DNA from: Oscillospiraceae bacterium
GTDB lineage: Bacteria; Bacillota; Clostridia; Oscillospirales; Ruminococcaceae
DNA length: 39,067 nucleotides
NCBI GenBank assembly: GCA_017396665.1
Contig: JAFQLH010000013.1
Coordinates: 1-39,067 of the forward strand
Direction: 5' to 3'
The notes beneath the pieces are model-generated. The model had not been told where the DNA came from, ran no database searches, and was given only the letters and a program-made list of their open reading frames with translations. Both the position numbers and the translations under genes were made by a program. Below, piece after piece: positions 17,347 through 26,284 of the stretch. Position 1 is the stretch's first letter. Each line of letters begins with the position of its first letter.

Positions 17347-17351
17347 CAAAA

Positions 17352-17388
17352 GCGCTCTCCACAAAATAGTGGAAAGCGCATTTTTTAT
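17352..17388. terminator. Bidirectional terminator between vanZ-like gene and ftsH
   Basis: Stem GCGCTctCCAC / GTGGaaAGCGC (17352-17379), followed on the plus strand by ATTTTTTATT. On the minus strand, it follows the ftsH stop and is succeeded by TTTTGTTATG. It serves the two convergent genes, and its plus-strand T tract overlaps the last ftsH codons. Confidence 0.8.
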
Positions 17389-19304
17389 TCATTTTCAGTT
17401 GGCTCCGATTCATCAGATTCCTGTGGCTTTGCTTCCTCGGTTGTATTGTCAGAAAGCTCACCCTTCATAAGCTTTTCAAAGCCCACTCCGTCAATCTTTT
17501 CGTTCTTCATAAGATACTGAGCGATTTCGTGGAGCTTATCCATATTTTCAGAGATAAGCTTTTCACATTTTGTCATAGCATCTTCAACGATTGCTCTGAT
17601 TTCGGCATCAATTTCACCTGCAACTCTTTCCGAGTAGTCAGGAGTGCTGCCGTAATCTCTGCCGAGGAACACTTCGTGTTCACCTCTGCCGTAAACGACA
17701 GGGCCGAGCTTTTCACTGAAGCCGTATCTTGTAACCATATTTCTTGCAGTTGCAGTTGCTCTTTCGAGGTCATTTGATGCACCTGTCGAGATATCATCAA
17801 GCACAAGCTTTTCAGCTACACGTCCGCCAAGCAGAACGATGATAGTTTCAAACATTTCATTTCTGCTGACGTATGACTTATCCTTTTCAGGAAGTGACAT
17901 TGTAAAGCCGCCAGCCTGACCTCTTGGGATAATAGTAACGTGATGAACCTTATCCTGAGTTGGCAGGAAGTAATGACAGAGGGCGTGGCCGCCTTCGTGG
18001 TAGGCGGTAAGCTTCTTTTCCTCGTCTGTAACGACCTTCGACTTCTTTTCAGGACCTGCGATAACCTTAATAGCGGCTTCTTCGAGTTCTTTTCTTGTGA
18101 TAGCCTTCTTGTTCTGTCTTGCAGCGAGGAGGCTGGCTTCGTTGACGAGATTTTCGAGGTCTGCACCTGTAAAGCCTGATGTTGACTTAGCGATTGTAGA
18201 GAGGTCAACGTCCGGTGCGAGTGGCTTATTTCTTGTATGAACCTTAAGGATTTCTTCTCTGCCCTTAACATCCGGGTAGTTAACATAAATCTGTCTGTCA
18301 AATCTTCCCGGTCGCAGAAGTGCAGGGTCGAGGATATCTCTACGGTTTGTACCAGCCATTACGATGATATTTTCGTTACCTGTAAAGCCGTCCATTTCAA
18401 CGAGGAGCTGGTTCAATGTCTGTTCTCTTTCATCATGTCCGCCGCCGAGACCTGTACCTCTTTGTCTTCCGACAGCGTCGATTTCGTCGATAAAGATGAT
18501 AGAAGGTGCATGCTTCTTAGCCTGGTCAAAGAGGTCACGCACTCTTGAAGCGCCGACGCCGACGAACATTTCTACAAAGTCAGAGCCTGAAATTGAGAAG
18601 AACGGCACGTCTGCTTCGCCTGCAACGGCTCTTGCCATAAGAGTTTTACCTGTACCCGGAGGGCCCATAAGGAGAACGCCCTTAGGGATTCTTGCGCCGA
18701 TTTCGTTATACTTTCTTGGATTCTTGAGGAAGTCAACAATTTCTGCGAGCTCTTCCTTTTCTTCATCAGCACCGGCTACATCGGCAAAGGTTACCTTCTT
18801 ATTAGGGTCAAGGTTCATCTTAGCGTTTGTCTTACTGAAGCTATTGAGCTTTCCACCGCCACCTGCTGACTTCATTGTAATCACGAAGAACGCAATCATA
18901 ACTCCGAGCAGGATAAGTGTCGGGAGGAGGCTTATAAGCAGGCTGTTGTCCTTGATAGGCTCAAGGTTACAAACAAGCGGGTTTTCCGGATTTTTTGCGT
19001 TATACTGCTTGCGGTAATTTTCAGCATCACTGCCGAGGACCTCATTTACAAACAGAGAAACATTAGGTACTGTATATTCATACTCCTTATCCTCGCCGTC
19101 GAGCTTATAGGTAAGCTCACCGCTTCCGAGGTCAAGGTCAAACTCAGATACTCTGAGGTCATCGAAATAGGACATTATTTCAGAATAGTCCTTTTCGTCA
19201 TCGTCATTACCGAGAGATGACAGGAGGAAAATAAGTCCTCCGACGATACATGCTGAAATCAGCAGATAGATTAACAGGCTCTTGAAGCCACTACTTTTGT
19301 TCAA
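17385..19304 (-). CDS. ftsH: ATP-dependent zinc metalloprotease FtsH
   Basis: A membrane-bound AAA+ protease that degrades membrane and regulatory proteins. Its 639 residues show TM1 (about 11-29), a ~90-residue extracytoplasmic region, TM2 (about 121-143), then the AAA+ module with Walker A GPPGTGKT (214-221), Walker B FIDEIDA (271-277) and the second region of homology with [11 protein letters not shown]. The zinc protease motif HEGGH is at residues 436-440, and a downstream Asp in the [14 protein letters not shown] context completes the site. The tail is acidic and Glu-rich. It follows tilS on the same strand, the same neighbour pair as in many Firmicutes. Confidence 0.97.
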   Translation of the reverse strand: MNKSSGFKSLLIYLLISACIVGGLIFLLSSLGNDDDEKDYSEIMSYFDDLRVSEFDLDLGSGELTYKLDGEDKEYEYTVPNVSLFVNEVLGSDAENYRKQYNAKNPENPLVCNLEPIKDNSLLISLLPTLILLGVMIAFFVITMKSAGGGGKLNSFSKTNAKMNLDPNKKVTFADVAGADEEKEELAEIVDFLKNPRKYNEIGARIPKGVLLMGPPGTGKTLMARAVAGEADVPFFSISGSDFVEMFVGVGASRVRDLFDQAKKHAPSIIFIDEIDAVGRQRGTGLGGGHDEREQTLNQLLVEMDGFTGNENIIVMAGTNRRDILDPALLRPGRFDRQIYVNYPDVKGREEILKVHTRNKPLAPDVDLSTIAKSTSGFTGADLENLVNEASLLAARQNKKAITRKELEEAAIKVIAGPEKKSKVVTDEEKKLTAYHEGGHALCHYFLPTQDKVHHVTIIPRGQAGGFTMSLPEKDKSYVSRNEMFETIIVLLGGRVAEKLVLDDISTGASNDLERATATARNMVTRYGFSEKLGPVVYGRGEHEVFLGRDYGSTPDYSERVAGEIDAEIRAIVEDAMTKCEKLISENMDKLHEIAQYLMKNEKIDGVGFEKLMKGELSDNTTEEAKPQESDESEPTENE

Positions 19305-19357
19305 TATACCACTCCTTAAGTAAACTACATATTATTATAAAGCACATATGTGATAAA

Positions 19358-20692
19358 TCAGTGATATGGTGAAATGGATATTTCAACACAATCAACTGAG
19401 GTATTATCTGCCATTACCCTTTGGGCACAGCCATAGCCTTCGACAAATACGGGACCTTCCTCATCTGCGATAAAGATAAAACTGTCACGCACATGGCGTG
19501 GAACATCCGCATTGAAAAGAGTCTTTATGCTTGAAGTATGCTCTCTTCCCGAAAGCTTTATTTTGTCGCCGTTTCGTCTGTTACGGATAACAGCAACTCC
19601 TATTATTTTATCACAATCTATAACGCACTTTGTAAATTTTTTGTTAACAATGCTTTTTTGCTCAAAATCATCCGTCTTTTTTACAATAAGCTTTTTATCG
19701 AAAAGCACCATTTCCAGTTCTTTTTGAAACGGATATTCAAAGGCTTCTACAGATATCGGAGTCTTCTCAAATGTAAGTATTCCGTTTTCTGAAGCGGCGA
19801 ACAGCTCTTTGGAAAGTGTGATTTTTCCGCCTTCCTTACAAAGTCTGAGCAGGTCATTTATTCTGTCCTTTGACGGTTCTACACTGACCGCTGACAAGAG
19901 CCTTGATACTGTCATACCGCTGACCGGCTGTATGAGGCTTGATAAAAGCTGAGCGTCATACTTATTCTCCCCTATTGTTGCCTTATTTACGGCATCACAG
20001 ACGAGGCTTTCTATAAGATTATCAGCCATTCGAAGATTTTCGGTTGTCGCAGCAAAGCTCTTTTCGAGTCCGCCATTGATTCTAAGAAGCTGGGGAACGA
20101 CGTTAAGTCTTATTATATTCCTGCTACAATCGTCTACAAAATTCGTGCTGTCGCTTACATAATCAGCGTTTTTACATCTGAGGTACTCTTCTACCTCCTG
20201 CCTTGAGCAATTGATAAGCGGTCTTACGACATTATCACGCACGGGAGGGATACCGCAAACGCCTTTTATCCCACAGCCTCTTACGAGGTTGAGGATAGTT
20301 GTTTCAAGGTTGTCAGACAGAGTATGGGCTGTAGCGAGCTTATGGCAACCAAGGCTTTGCATTGCCTTATAGAACGCATCATAGCGGAGCTCTCTTGCAC
20401 CCAGCTCAAGTGAGAGCCCGTTTTCCTCACAATATTCACGGACATTGAGCTTGAACACTGAGAGCTCAAAGCCATGTTTCTTACAGAAATCCACGCAGAA
20501 GCTTTCATCCCTGTCGCTTTCGCTTCCACGGAGGCAATGATTCACATGTACGCAGGCGACCTTATAGCCAAGCTCCTTCAAACACAAAGAGAGCGACACG
20601 CTGTCCGCACCGCCTGACAATCCGACGAGGACTCGTTCGCCCACTTTGAGCATATTATAGCTTTCAATAGTTTTACTAACCTTACTAAGCAT
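19358..20692 (-). CDS. tilS: tRNA(Ile)-lysidine synthase TilS
   Basis: TilS converts the wobble C34 of tRNA-Ile(CAU) to lysidine, switching decoding from AUG to AUA and charging from Met to Ile. The N-type ATP-pyrophosphatase P-loop GLSGGADSVSLS is at residues 24-35, followed by HVNHCLRGSESDRDESFC and the signature ATAHTLSDNLETTILNLVRGCG. A C-terminal TilS substrate-binding domain with VRNRRNGDKIKLSGREHTSS is also present. Its start lies three bases from the dnaB stop. AUA codons are frequent in neighbouring genes, so the enzyme is essential here. Confidence 0.95.
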   Translation of the reverse strand: MLSKVSKTIESYNMLKVGERVLVGLSGGADSVSLSLCLKELGYKVACVHVNHCLRGSESDRDESFCVDFCKKHGFELSVFKLNVREYCEENGLSLELGARELRYDAFYKAMQSLGCHKLATAHTLSDNLETTILNLVRGCGIKGVCGIPPVRDNVVRPLINCSRQEVEEYLRCKNADYVSDSTNFVDDCSRNIIRLNVVPQLLRINGGLEKSFAATTENLRMADNLIESLVCDAVNKATIGENKYDAQLLSSLIQPVSGMTVSRLLSAVSVEPSKDRINDLLRLCKEGGKITLSKELFAASENGILTFEKTPISVEAFEYPFQKELEMVLFDKKLIVKKTDDFEQKSIVNKKFTKCVIDCDKIIGVAVIRNRRNGDKIKLSGREHTSSIKTLFNADVPRHVRDSFIFIADEEGPVFVEGYGCAQRVMADNTSVDCVEISISPYH

Positions 20693-20695
20693 ATA

Positions 20696-22057
20696 TTATC
20701 CTACATCTGCCTCATCTCTGTAATCTATGCTTCTGAACAGCGTGTACTCACCGAGCCAGCCGAGCTTTACGGTAGAGGTTGAGCCGTGACGGTTCTTCGC
20801 TACGATACACTCACTTGTACGCTGGTCTTCGCTTTCTTTATTGTAATAGCCGTCTCTGTACAGAAACAGGATTATATCAGCATCCTGCTCAATTGAACCT
20901 GATTCACGCAGGTCTGAGAGCATTGGTCTTTTATCCGGTCTTCCTTCAACTCCACGGTTGAGCTGTGAGAGTATGATTACAGGAATTTTAAGCTCCTTAG
21001 CCATAAGCTTGAGCTGACGTGTAATTTCAGAAATTTCTGTTACACGGTTTGTATGTCTGTTCGGGCTTGACATAAGCTGGAGATAGTCTATGATTACAAG
21101 TCCGCAATTCGGTATTCTTCTTGCCTTCGCTTTAATCTGCGGAACGGTAATACCGGGAGTTTCGTCGAGATATATCGGCATTTTGGCGAGCTCGTCAGCG
21201 CCCTTTGCAAGCTGTTTCCACTCTGATGCTTCGATAACACCTGAACGCAGAGAGTTATTATTTACGAGTGCTTCAGATGCAAGCATTCTTGTAACGAGCT
21301 GTTCCTTGCCCATTTCGAGTGAAAAGATAGCTACACTTCTTGAGCCTTGCTTCTTACACACATTTGTAGCGAGGTTCAAGGCAAATGCAGACTTACCCAT
21401 ACCCGGTCTTGCAGCGAGAACGATGAGGTCGGTATCATTAAGACCTGTCATAACTGCGTCGAGCTTTTCAAAGCCTGTTTTTGTACCGAGGTATTTTTCC
21501 TTATCCTTACCGCTAATCTGCTGAAGCTTTTCGAGTGCAGGAACGATGACGTCGTCGATTCTGCTCATTCCGTCAGACATTCTTCCCTGTCTGATTTCAT
21601 AGATTTTCTGCTCTGCACTATCGAGAAGTGTTGAGGCATCGACAGACGAATCCCCGGACATTCTGAGAATATCGTTTGCAGCGGCAATAAGAGTACGCTT
21701 CTGGTACATCTGGTCTACTATTTCGCAATAGCTCCTGATGTTAGAAACAGAAGGCACGCCTTCCATAATTCCACTGAGATATGTCTTTGCCATAGCTTCG
21801 GTCTGGAAGATACCCATAGAGACAGCTTCATTCACGAGCACGACAAAGTCGATATCTCTGCCTACAGAAAAAAGTCTTACTATTATGCTGAAAAGCTTTT
21901 TATGATTTTCCTGATAGAAATATTCCGGCTTCAGAAGCTCTACAACAAGCGGTATTACACCTGCATCGACGAGCATACTTCCGAGGACAGTCTGCTCCGC
22001 TTCGATGCTGTTCGGCTGTTCGAGGCCGAGAAAATCATTATTCGTTTTTAAATCCAT
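20696..22057 (-). CDS. dnaB: Replicative DNA helicase DnaB
   Basis: The hexameric 5'-3' helicase that unwinds DNA at the replication fork (DnaC in Bacillus naming). The N-terminal DnaG-interacting domain (about 15-120) starts with SIEAEQTVLGSMLVD. The RecA-like motor has Walker A AARPGMGKS (residues 215-223), LVIIDYLQLM as Walker B and the LSQLNRGVEGRPDKRPMLSDLRESGSIEQDAD stretch with arginine-finger residues. Its ATG overlaps the rplI stop codon by one base (TAATG), giving tight translational coupling. There is no sign of an intein insertion. The rplI-dnaB order is conserved across Firmicutes. Confidence 0.97.
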   Translation of the reverse strand: MDLKTNNDFLGLEQPNSIEAEQTVLGSMLVDAGVIPLVVELLKPEYFYQENHKKLFSIIVRLFSVGRDIDFVVLVNEAVSMGIFQTEAMAKTYLSGIMEGVPSVSNIRSYCEIVDQMYQKRTLIAAANDILRMSGDSSVDASTLLDSAEQKIYEIRQGRMSDGMSRIDDVIVPALEKLQQISGKDKEKYLGTKTGFEKLDAVMTGLNDTDLIVLAARPGMGKSAFALNLATNVCKKQGSRSVAIFSLEMGKEQLVTRMLASEALVNNNSLRSGVIEASEWKQLAKGADELAKMPIYLDETPGITVPQIKAKARRIPNCGLVIIDYLQLMSSPNRHTNRVTEISEITRQLKLMAKELKIPVIILSQLNRGVEGRPDKRPMLSDLRESGSIEQDADIILFLYRDGYYNKESEDQRTSECIVAKNRHGSTSTVKLGWLGEYTLFRSIDYRDEADVG

Positions 22058-22503
22058 TATTCCTCAACTGCCTTAACTGTCATTTTAAAGCTTACGCCCT
22101 GTGAGAGCTTGATTTCGGCTGTAAAGTCACCGAACGCTTTAATTTCAGTACTGAGATTAATCTTCTTCTTTTCGATTGAAACGCCGAATTCCTTAGCGAT
22201 TGCATCAGACACATTCTGAGCTGTAATTGCGCCGAAGAGCTTACCGCCCTGTCCTGCCTTAGCCTTTATTGAAACAGCCTTGCCATCGAGCTTTTCCTTG
22301 ATAGCGAGGTTTTCAGCCTTTTCAACGTCAAGCTTGTGCTGAGCGGACGCCTTCTTTCCGTTGAGCTCATTGATATTCTTTGCAGTTGCTTCTACTGCGA
22401 GTCCTTTTCCGATAAGGAAGTTTCTTGCGTAACCGTCTGCGACATTGATAACGTCGCCGGCTTTACCGCTTCCCTTAACGTCCCTTATTAAAATAACCTT
22501 CAT
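22057..22503 (-). CDS. rplI: 50S ribosomal protein L9
   Basis: L9 binds 23S rRNA near the L1 stalk and helps maintain reading frame. The 148-residue protein begins with the L9 N-terminal domain signature [30 protein letters not shown]. It then has a long Lys/Ala-rich connecting helix (about 45-80) and a C-terminal domain with [16 protein letters not shown]. It starts 21 bases after the gdpP stop with an AAAGGA ribosome binding site, and its own stop overlaps the dnaB start. Confidence 0.96.
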   Translation of the reverse strand: MKVILIRDVKGSGKAGDVINVADGYARNFLIGKGLAVEATAKNINELNGKKASAQHKLDVEKAENLAIKEKLDGKAVSIKAKAGQGGKLFGAITAQNVSDAIAKEFGVSIEKKKINLSTEIKAFGDFTAEIKLSQGVSFKMTVKAVEE

Positions 22504-22524
22504 AACAAAACATTCCTTTCAAAT

Positions 22525-24495
22525 TTATACTGAGGTAGATTTTTCGATATAGTCATCAATTGCAGCAACAAGTCTGTATCTTGCTTCACGCAGCGAAGTA
22601 TCAAGCTGGGCACCTGCCATTGTCTGATGTCCGCCTCCGCCGAGCACTTCCATAACAAGCTGGACATTGAAGTTTCCGAGACTTCTTGCTGAGATGCTGA
22701 TTTTTCCGTCTGTTTCATAGAGAACAAACGAAGCATTGACACCCGTAATTCCGAGAAGCTCGTCCGCAGCCTGAGGAGCGGCTATACGCATTGTCGGAGA
22801 GGTTGCTCTTGCTGTTGCAAGGGCACAGCCCTTATAGACTTCTGAGTTTGTAATAAGCATTGATTTCTGCTGATATGTTTCAATCGAGCTTGCAAACATA
22901 TTCTTTACAGACACTGTATCTGCGCCGAGCTTTCTGAGGTAGGCTGCAGCTTCAAAGGTTCTGACACCCGTTCTCATAACAAAGTTCTTTGTATCGAGCA
23001 TGATACCTGCAAGCAGTGCTTCTGCTTCGTTTGCAGAAGGCTTACAGTCGTTGCCGAAATACTGCACGAGCTCAGCAACCATTTCAGATGCTGAAGAAGC
23101 GTGAGGCTCATGGTAGAAGATAACCGGATTATCAATTGACTTTACCATTCTTCTATGGTGGTCGATTACCACAACTCTGCCACAAGCTGCGAGCAGCTCT
23201 GTGCTATCGACAAAGTCCGGGTTATGAGTATCGACTACGATAAGCAGAGACTTTTCATCTACGTTTTCGCAAGCAACGGCGGGAGCGAGGAAGAAGTTAT
23301 CCTTCTCCTTATCAGCCATATAATCAATAAGCTGTGAAGCGAGATTCTTCTGAGGGTCAACAACGACATAGGCGGCAGTTCCATGTTTTCTGATAGCAGC
23401 ACAGAGACCTGTTGCGGCACCGACTGCGTCAAGGTCTGCATTACTATGTCCCATAATAAACACTCTGCTGCTTTCGTCGATAAGCTCCATCAGGGCACTT
23501 GCAATCATTCTGGTTCTTACCTTTGTTTGTCTTTCTACGCCCTTAGACACACCGCCATAGAATTCAAAGCCATTTTCGGTTTTTACGGCTGCCTGGTCTC
23601 CACCTCGTCCAAAGCACATATCGAGGCCCTGCTTTGCGAATTCCGCACTTTCTGCGAGAGTTTTTCCGCCGAGTCCTACGCCTATTGACAGCGTAACGGT
23701 TGAACGCTCACCTACTGCGATTTCTCTTGCTTTATCGAGAATTTGGAATCTTGAATCGACCATTTTCTTTAAATATCTGTACTCGAGCACAACAAGGAAC
23801 TGTGTTGCAGAAAGCTTTCTTACTACGCCTGTTGTAGAATCAAAGAAAGCCTCCATAAGCTTTTCAAGCTCTGCGTAGACATTTGCTTTTTCGCTTTCTC
23901 TGAGGTTCTGCAAAAGGTCCTCGTAGTTATCGACAGCGACGAGCATAACAGACGGTCTTGACTGATTATACTCAAAATCGAGCTCTACGTAGTCTGTGAT
24001 TTCATTGAAATAGACCATCGAAAGAGTTGTTTCATTGCTATCATTTTCGATAGCTCTGACTCTATAGAACTTATCATTGAGGTTTATAATATTGCCTTTT
24101 GGGGAATAGAGCTTTTCAAAATCGAACTGAGCAAGGTCACCGATATACAATCTATATGCAGTTTCTTCCTTGAGAACTGCTGAATCAAACTCCTTATTCA
24201 CCCAGATAATCTGCTTCTTTTCGTCGATAATAACGACAGGCGCGGGGAAATTATAGAGCGATTCCTTTTCGGTTTTTGTAATCTGCGCAGTTGTTTTCAT
24301 AATATACTTCTTGAGCATATTTGAAGATATGATAGCCATCACGAGGACGACTATTGTACCGCATATTGAAACTGCAAGCAAAACTGCCCCGAAGGCAGAC
24401 TTTGACGGGGTGTTATACATATTCCACGACGCTATTATTGCTGTCAGTGAAACGACCGTCAGGATAAGATACTGTATTACATTATTGTTCTTCAT
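22525..24495 (-). CDS. gdpP: Cyclic-di-AMP phosphodiesterase GdpP
   Basis: GdpP hydrolyses c-di-AMP to pApA and so tunes potassium and cell-wall homeostasis. I use the ATG at 24495, which has GAGG eleven bases upstream. The ATG at 24516 has no ribosome binding site. In the 656-residue form there are two membrane helices (about 8-28 and 38-60), a degenerate PAS domain (about 80-165), and a degenerate GGDEF domain (about 180-315) in which the active loop reads YRYLKK instead of GGDEF. The DHH phosphatase domain shows H350, D354, D356, D422 and DHH 445-447. A DHHA1 domain has GGGGHQTMAGAQL. It leads the gdpP-rplI-dnaB operon, a common Firmicutes order. Confidence 0.93.
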   Translation of the reverse strand: MKNNNVIQYLILTVVSLTAIIASWNMYNTPSKSAFGAVLLAVSICGTIVVLVMAIISSNMLKKYIMKTTAQITKTEKESLYNFPAPVVIIDEKKQIIWVNKEFDSAVLKEETAYRLYIGDLAQFDFEKLYSPKGNIINLNDKFYRVRAIENDSNETTLSMVYFNEITDYVELDFEYNQSRPSVMLVAVDNYEDLLQNLRESEKANVYAELEKLMEAFFDSTTGVVRKLSATQFLVVLEYRYLKKMVDSRFQILDKAREIAVGERSTVTLSIGVGLGGKTLAESAEFAKQGLDMCFGRGGDQAAVKTENGFEFYGGVSKGVERQTKVRTRMIASALMELIDESSRVFIMGHSNADLDAVGAATGLCAAIRKHGTAAYVVVDPQKNLASQLIDYMADKEKDNFFLAPAVACENVDEKSLLIVVDTHNPDFVDSTELLAACGRVVVIDHHRRMVKSIDNPVIFYHEPHASSASEMVAELVQYFGNDCKPSANEAEALLAGIMLDTKNFVMRTGVRTFEAAAYLRKLGADTVSVKNMFASSIETYQQKSMLITNSEVYKGCALATARATSPTMRIAAPQAADELLGITGVNASFVLYETDGKISISARSLGNFNVQLVMEVLGGGGHQTMAGAQLDTSLREARYRLVAAIDDYIEKSTSV

Positions 24496-24531
24496 TTTGC
24501 ATAATGCCTCACACACATATTATTACTTTAT

Positions 24532-24560
24532 ATTTTACTATATTGAATTAAAAAAGTCAA
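24532..24560 (-). promoter_or_regulatory. Sigma-A promoter of gdpP-rplI-dnaB-tilS-ftsH
   Basis: Minus strand TTGACT (24555-24560), 17-bp spacer, TAAAAT (24532-24537). It is divergent from, and within 20 bases of, the mecA promoter. Confidence 0.75.
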
Positions 24561-24579
24561 TGAAAAGCTGGTATTCATT

Positions 24580-24609
24580 TTAACAATCTACCCTTACACT
24601 GAGTATAAT
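24580..24609 (+). promoter_or_regulatory. Sigma-A promoter of mecA
   Basis: Plus strand TTAACA (24580-24585), 18-bp spacer, TATAAT (24604-24609), followed by TGAGGTG and the ATG at 24637. Confidence 0.72.
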
Positions 24610-24636
24610 GTAATAAACACATTTTGAGGTGCGACG

Positions 24637-25194
24637 ATGGATTCAGAACGTATTGGCAGAGACTCGGTTAAAATTACTGTTGACAGGATTACTGCGGACA
24701 GATTTGAGCTTGCTATCAAGAATTTTACTGCTGACATATACTCGGCACTTCTTGTTATATCAATTGTATTGGCGGCACAAGAAAGGCACAGCATTAATTT
24801 TACAGACAGTCACATAAGCATTGAGCTTATAAAGTCCACTGACGCAGGTGTTATATACATTTCGAGGATAAGAAGCAGGTATCGTTTATCACAAAAGCGC
24901 AGCTATCATTTCCCATCAAAAAGAAAAATGCTACACTGCATTTTTGAAGATGCAAGCTCGCTTACAAGATTTATTATGTCAACGCATCCCTGCACTTTTT
25001 TATCTTCACGGTTTTACTCTGACGGTACTGTACACATTCTCTCCGTTGAATACAAGACAGACTATCAGAAGTGCTTCATCAAAGAAAAAGAGCTGTGCCT
25101 CTACAATGAGGGACACAGCTTTCCTGCTGATAATAATTTTACGGAGATTCTCTCAGATGATGCAATCGGTCAGCTCAGAGACTTTTTATTTTAG
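24637..25194 (+). CDS. mecA: MecA-like adaptor protein for ClpCP
   Basis: MecA-type adaptors deliver substrates to the ClpC unfoldase. This 185-residue protein matches the family layout. The N-terminal substrate-binding segment (DSERIGRDSVKITVDRITA, compared with IERINENTIKV in MecA) is followed by a strand resembling SIELIKSTDAGVIYISRI. A basic linker (SRYRLSQKRSYHFPSKRK) leads into a C-terminal ClpC-binding domain with CIFEDASSLTRFI, SSRFYSDGTVHILSVEY and a final EILSDDAIGQLRDFL. It is shorter than the ~218-residue Bacillus MecA, mainly in the linker. The assignment rests on pattern resemblance, not an alignment. Its last 20 bases overlap rpe tail to tail. Confidence 0.72.
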   Translation: MDSERIGRDSVKITVDRITADRFELAIKNFTADIYSALLVISIVLAAQERHSINFTDSHISIELIKSTDAGVIYISRIRSRYRLSQKRSYHFPSKRKMLHCIFEDASSLTRFIMSTHPCTFLSSRFYSDGTVHILSVEYKTDYQKCFIKEKELCLYNEGHSFPADNNFTEILSDDAIGQLRDFLF

Positions 25195-25825
25195 AAATCT
25201 CAGCCGCCATATCCTTTGAATTAAAGAGATATGAGCCTGAAACAATGACATTTGCACCCGCTTCGATAACGGTAGAAATAGTATCGTTATTTATACCGCC
25301 ATCTACCTGGATATCGACCTTCTGAGAAAGCTCGTCGCAATACTTTCTGAGAAACTTTATTTTATCAATTGTATCGTAGATAAATGACTGTCCACCGAAG
25401 CCCGGTTCTACTGTCATAATGAGAACCATATCGACAAGCTCGATATACTTGAACACTTCGTTCACAGGAGTTGAAGGCTTAACAGATATACCGACCTTTT
25501 TACCGTACTTTTTGATTTCATTAATTGTTGCAAAAACATCGCTGCAGGCTTCGATATGAAATGTAATGATATCCGCACCTGCTTCTGCAAAAGCCTTCAC
25601 ATATCTTATAGGTTCGTTTATCATAAGGTGGACATCGAGCGGTATTGTTGCCGCTTTTTTTGCTGCCATAAGAATCGGTATACCGAAGCTTATATTATTG
25701 ACAAACGCACCGTCCATTACGTCAAAGTGTATCATATCACTTCCGCTTGTCTGAGCACGTTTTATTTCATCGCCAAGGTTCAGAAAATCGCAGCTTAGCA
25801 GAGACGGAGAAACCTTAATCTTCAA
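25175..25825 (-). CDS. rpe: Ribulose-phosphate 3-epimerase
   Basis: Rpe interconverts D-ribulose 5-phosphate and D-xylulose 5-phosphate in the pentose phosphate pathway. The TIM-barrel protein shows KVSPSLLSCDF, the metal-binding His and Asp in IHFDVMDGAFVNN, LDVHLMINEP, and TVEPGFGGQSF, followed by VDGGINNDT and a phosphate-binding GSYLF. I prefer the TTG at 25825 because GGGTGAT lies four bases before it. A GTG at 25834 adds three residues but has no ribosome binding site. The gene has its own promoter (25860-25888), and its 3' end overlaps mecA by 20 bases. Confidence 0.93.
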   Translation of the reverse strand: MKIKVSPSLLSCDFLNLGDEIKRAQTSGSDMIHFDVMDGAFVNNISFGIPILMAAKKAATIPLDVHLMINEPIRYVKAFAEAGADIITFHIEACSDVFATINEIKKYGKKVGISVKPSTPVNEVFKYIELVDMVLIMTVEPGFGGQSFIYDTIDKIKFLRKYCDELSQKVDIQVDGGINNDTISTVIEAGANVIVSGSYLFNSKDMAAEISKIKSL

Positions 25826-25859
25826 TTTTATCACCCATCATATAGAACTTTGTAATATA

Positions 25860-25888
25860 ATTATAACCCAAAACATTATTTTCGTCAA
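25860..25888 (-). promoter_or_regulatory. Sigma-A promoter of rpe
   Basis: Minus strand TTGACG (25883-25888), 17-bp spacer, TATAAT (25860-25865), so the leader is short. Confidence 0.75.
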
Positions 25889-25912
25889 TTGTCGAAATAG
25901 CTATAATTACAA

Positions 25913-25946
25913 TGAGTCCGAAACACATTTGTGTGCATCGGACTCA
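25913..25946. repeat. Perfect palindromic hairpin upstream of the rpe promoter
   Basis: TGAGTCCGA (25913-25921) pairs with TCGGACTCA (25938-25946), with an inner ACACA / TGTGT extension. It sits 25 bases upstream of the rpe -35 box and shares the GTGAGTCCGATG string with the repeats of the adjacent noncoding region. It has no T tract, so it is unlikely to be a terminator. It could be an operator or an RNA hairpin. Confidence 0.6.
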
Positions 25947-26036
25947 CATCTATATTAACAGAAGGCTTTATATCTTCTGATAATACATAATATGCACTTA
26001 TACTATCCTTTGCGACAGCCATTTACCACAGCACGC

Positions 26037-26064
26037 AAAAAGAGCGAAGCATTCGCCTCGCTCT
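26037..26064 (-). terminator. Terminator of the candidate large RNA
   Basis: Minus strand 10-bp stem (AGAGCGAGGC / GCTTCGCTCT, 26041-26064, one G-U pair) closed by a GAAT tetraloop and followed by TTTT. It is strand-specific: the plus-strand side has no T run. Confidence 0.8.
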
Positions 26065-26088
26065 TAAAATGTCCTATTTAAGCTTTAA

Positions 26089-26284
26089 GTTTCTGGTGGT
26101 CTCACTCCAAACTCTTAGATATTCAGATTCGATACGTTGCGTACAATCATACACAACACTCCTTTTTTAGAAACTTATCTTTTAACTCTCGGCATCTCTG
26201 CCAAGCCTTACTTAAGCCATTGGACTCACCTTTCAAATCAGATTTTTGGTCGGTTCAAGCTAACGTTTCTGGTGGAATCACTCC
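26089..26284 (-). repeat. Pair of 20-bp near-identical repeats in the large RNA
   Basis: Minus strand GGAGTGATTCCACCAGAAAC (26265-26284) and GGAGTGAGACCACCAGAAAC (26089-26108) differ at only two adjacent positions and lie 176 bp apart in direct orientation. Both contain an in-frame GTG that opens a short reading frame encoding a PPET stretch. Their start codon would overlap the Shine-Dalgarno-like GGAG. Confidence 0.7.

Noticed and set aside
25885..26022. Minus-strand 45-residue frame starting MAVAKDSISA
   Set aside because: Weak ribosome binding site, no promoter between the RNA terminator and its start. It contains a perfect palindrome and overlaps the rpe -35 box. Probably chance.
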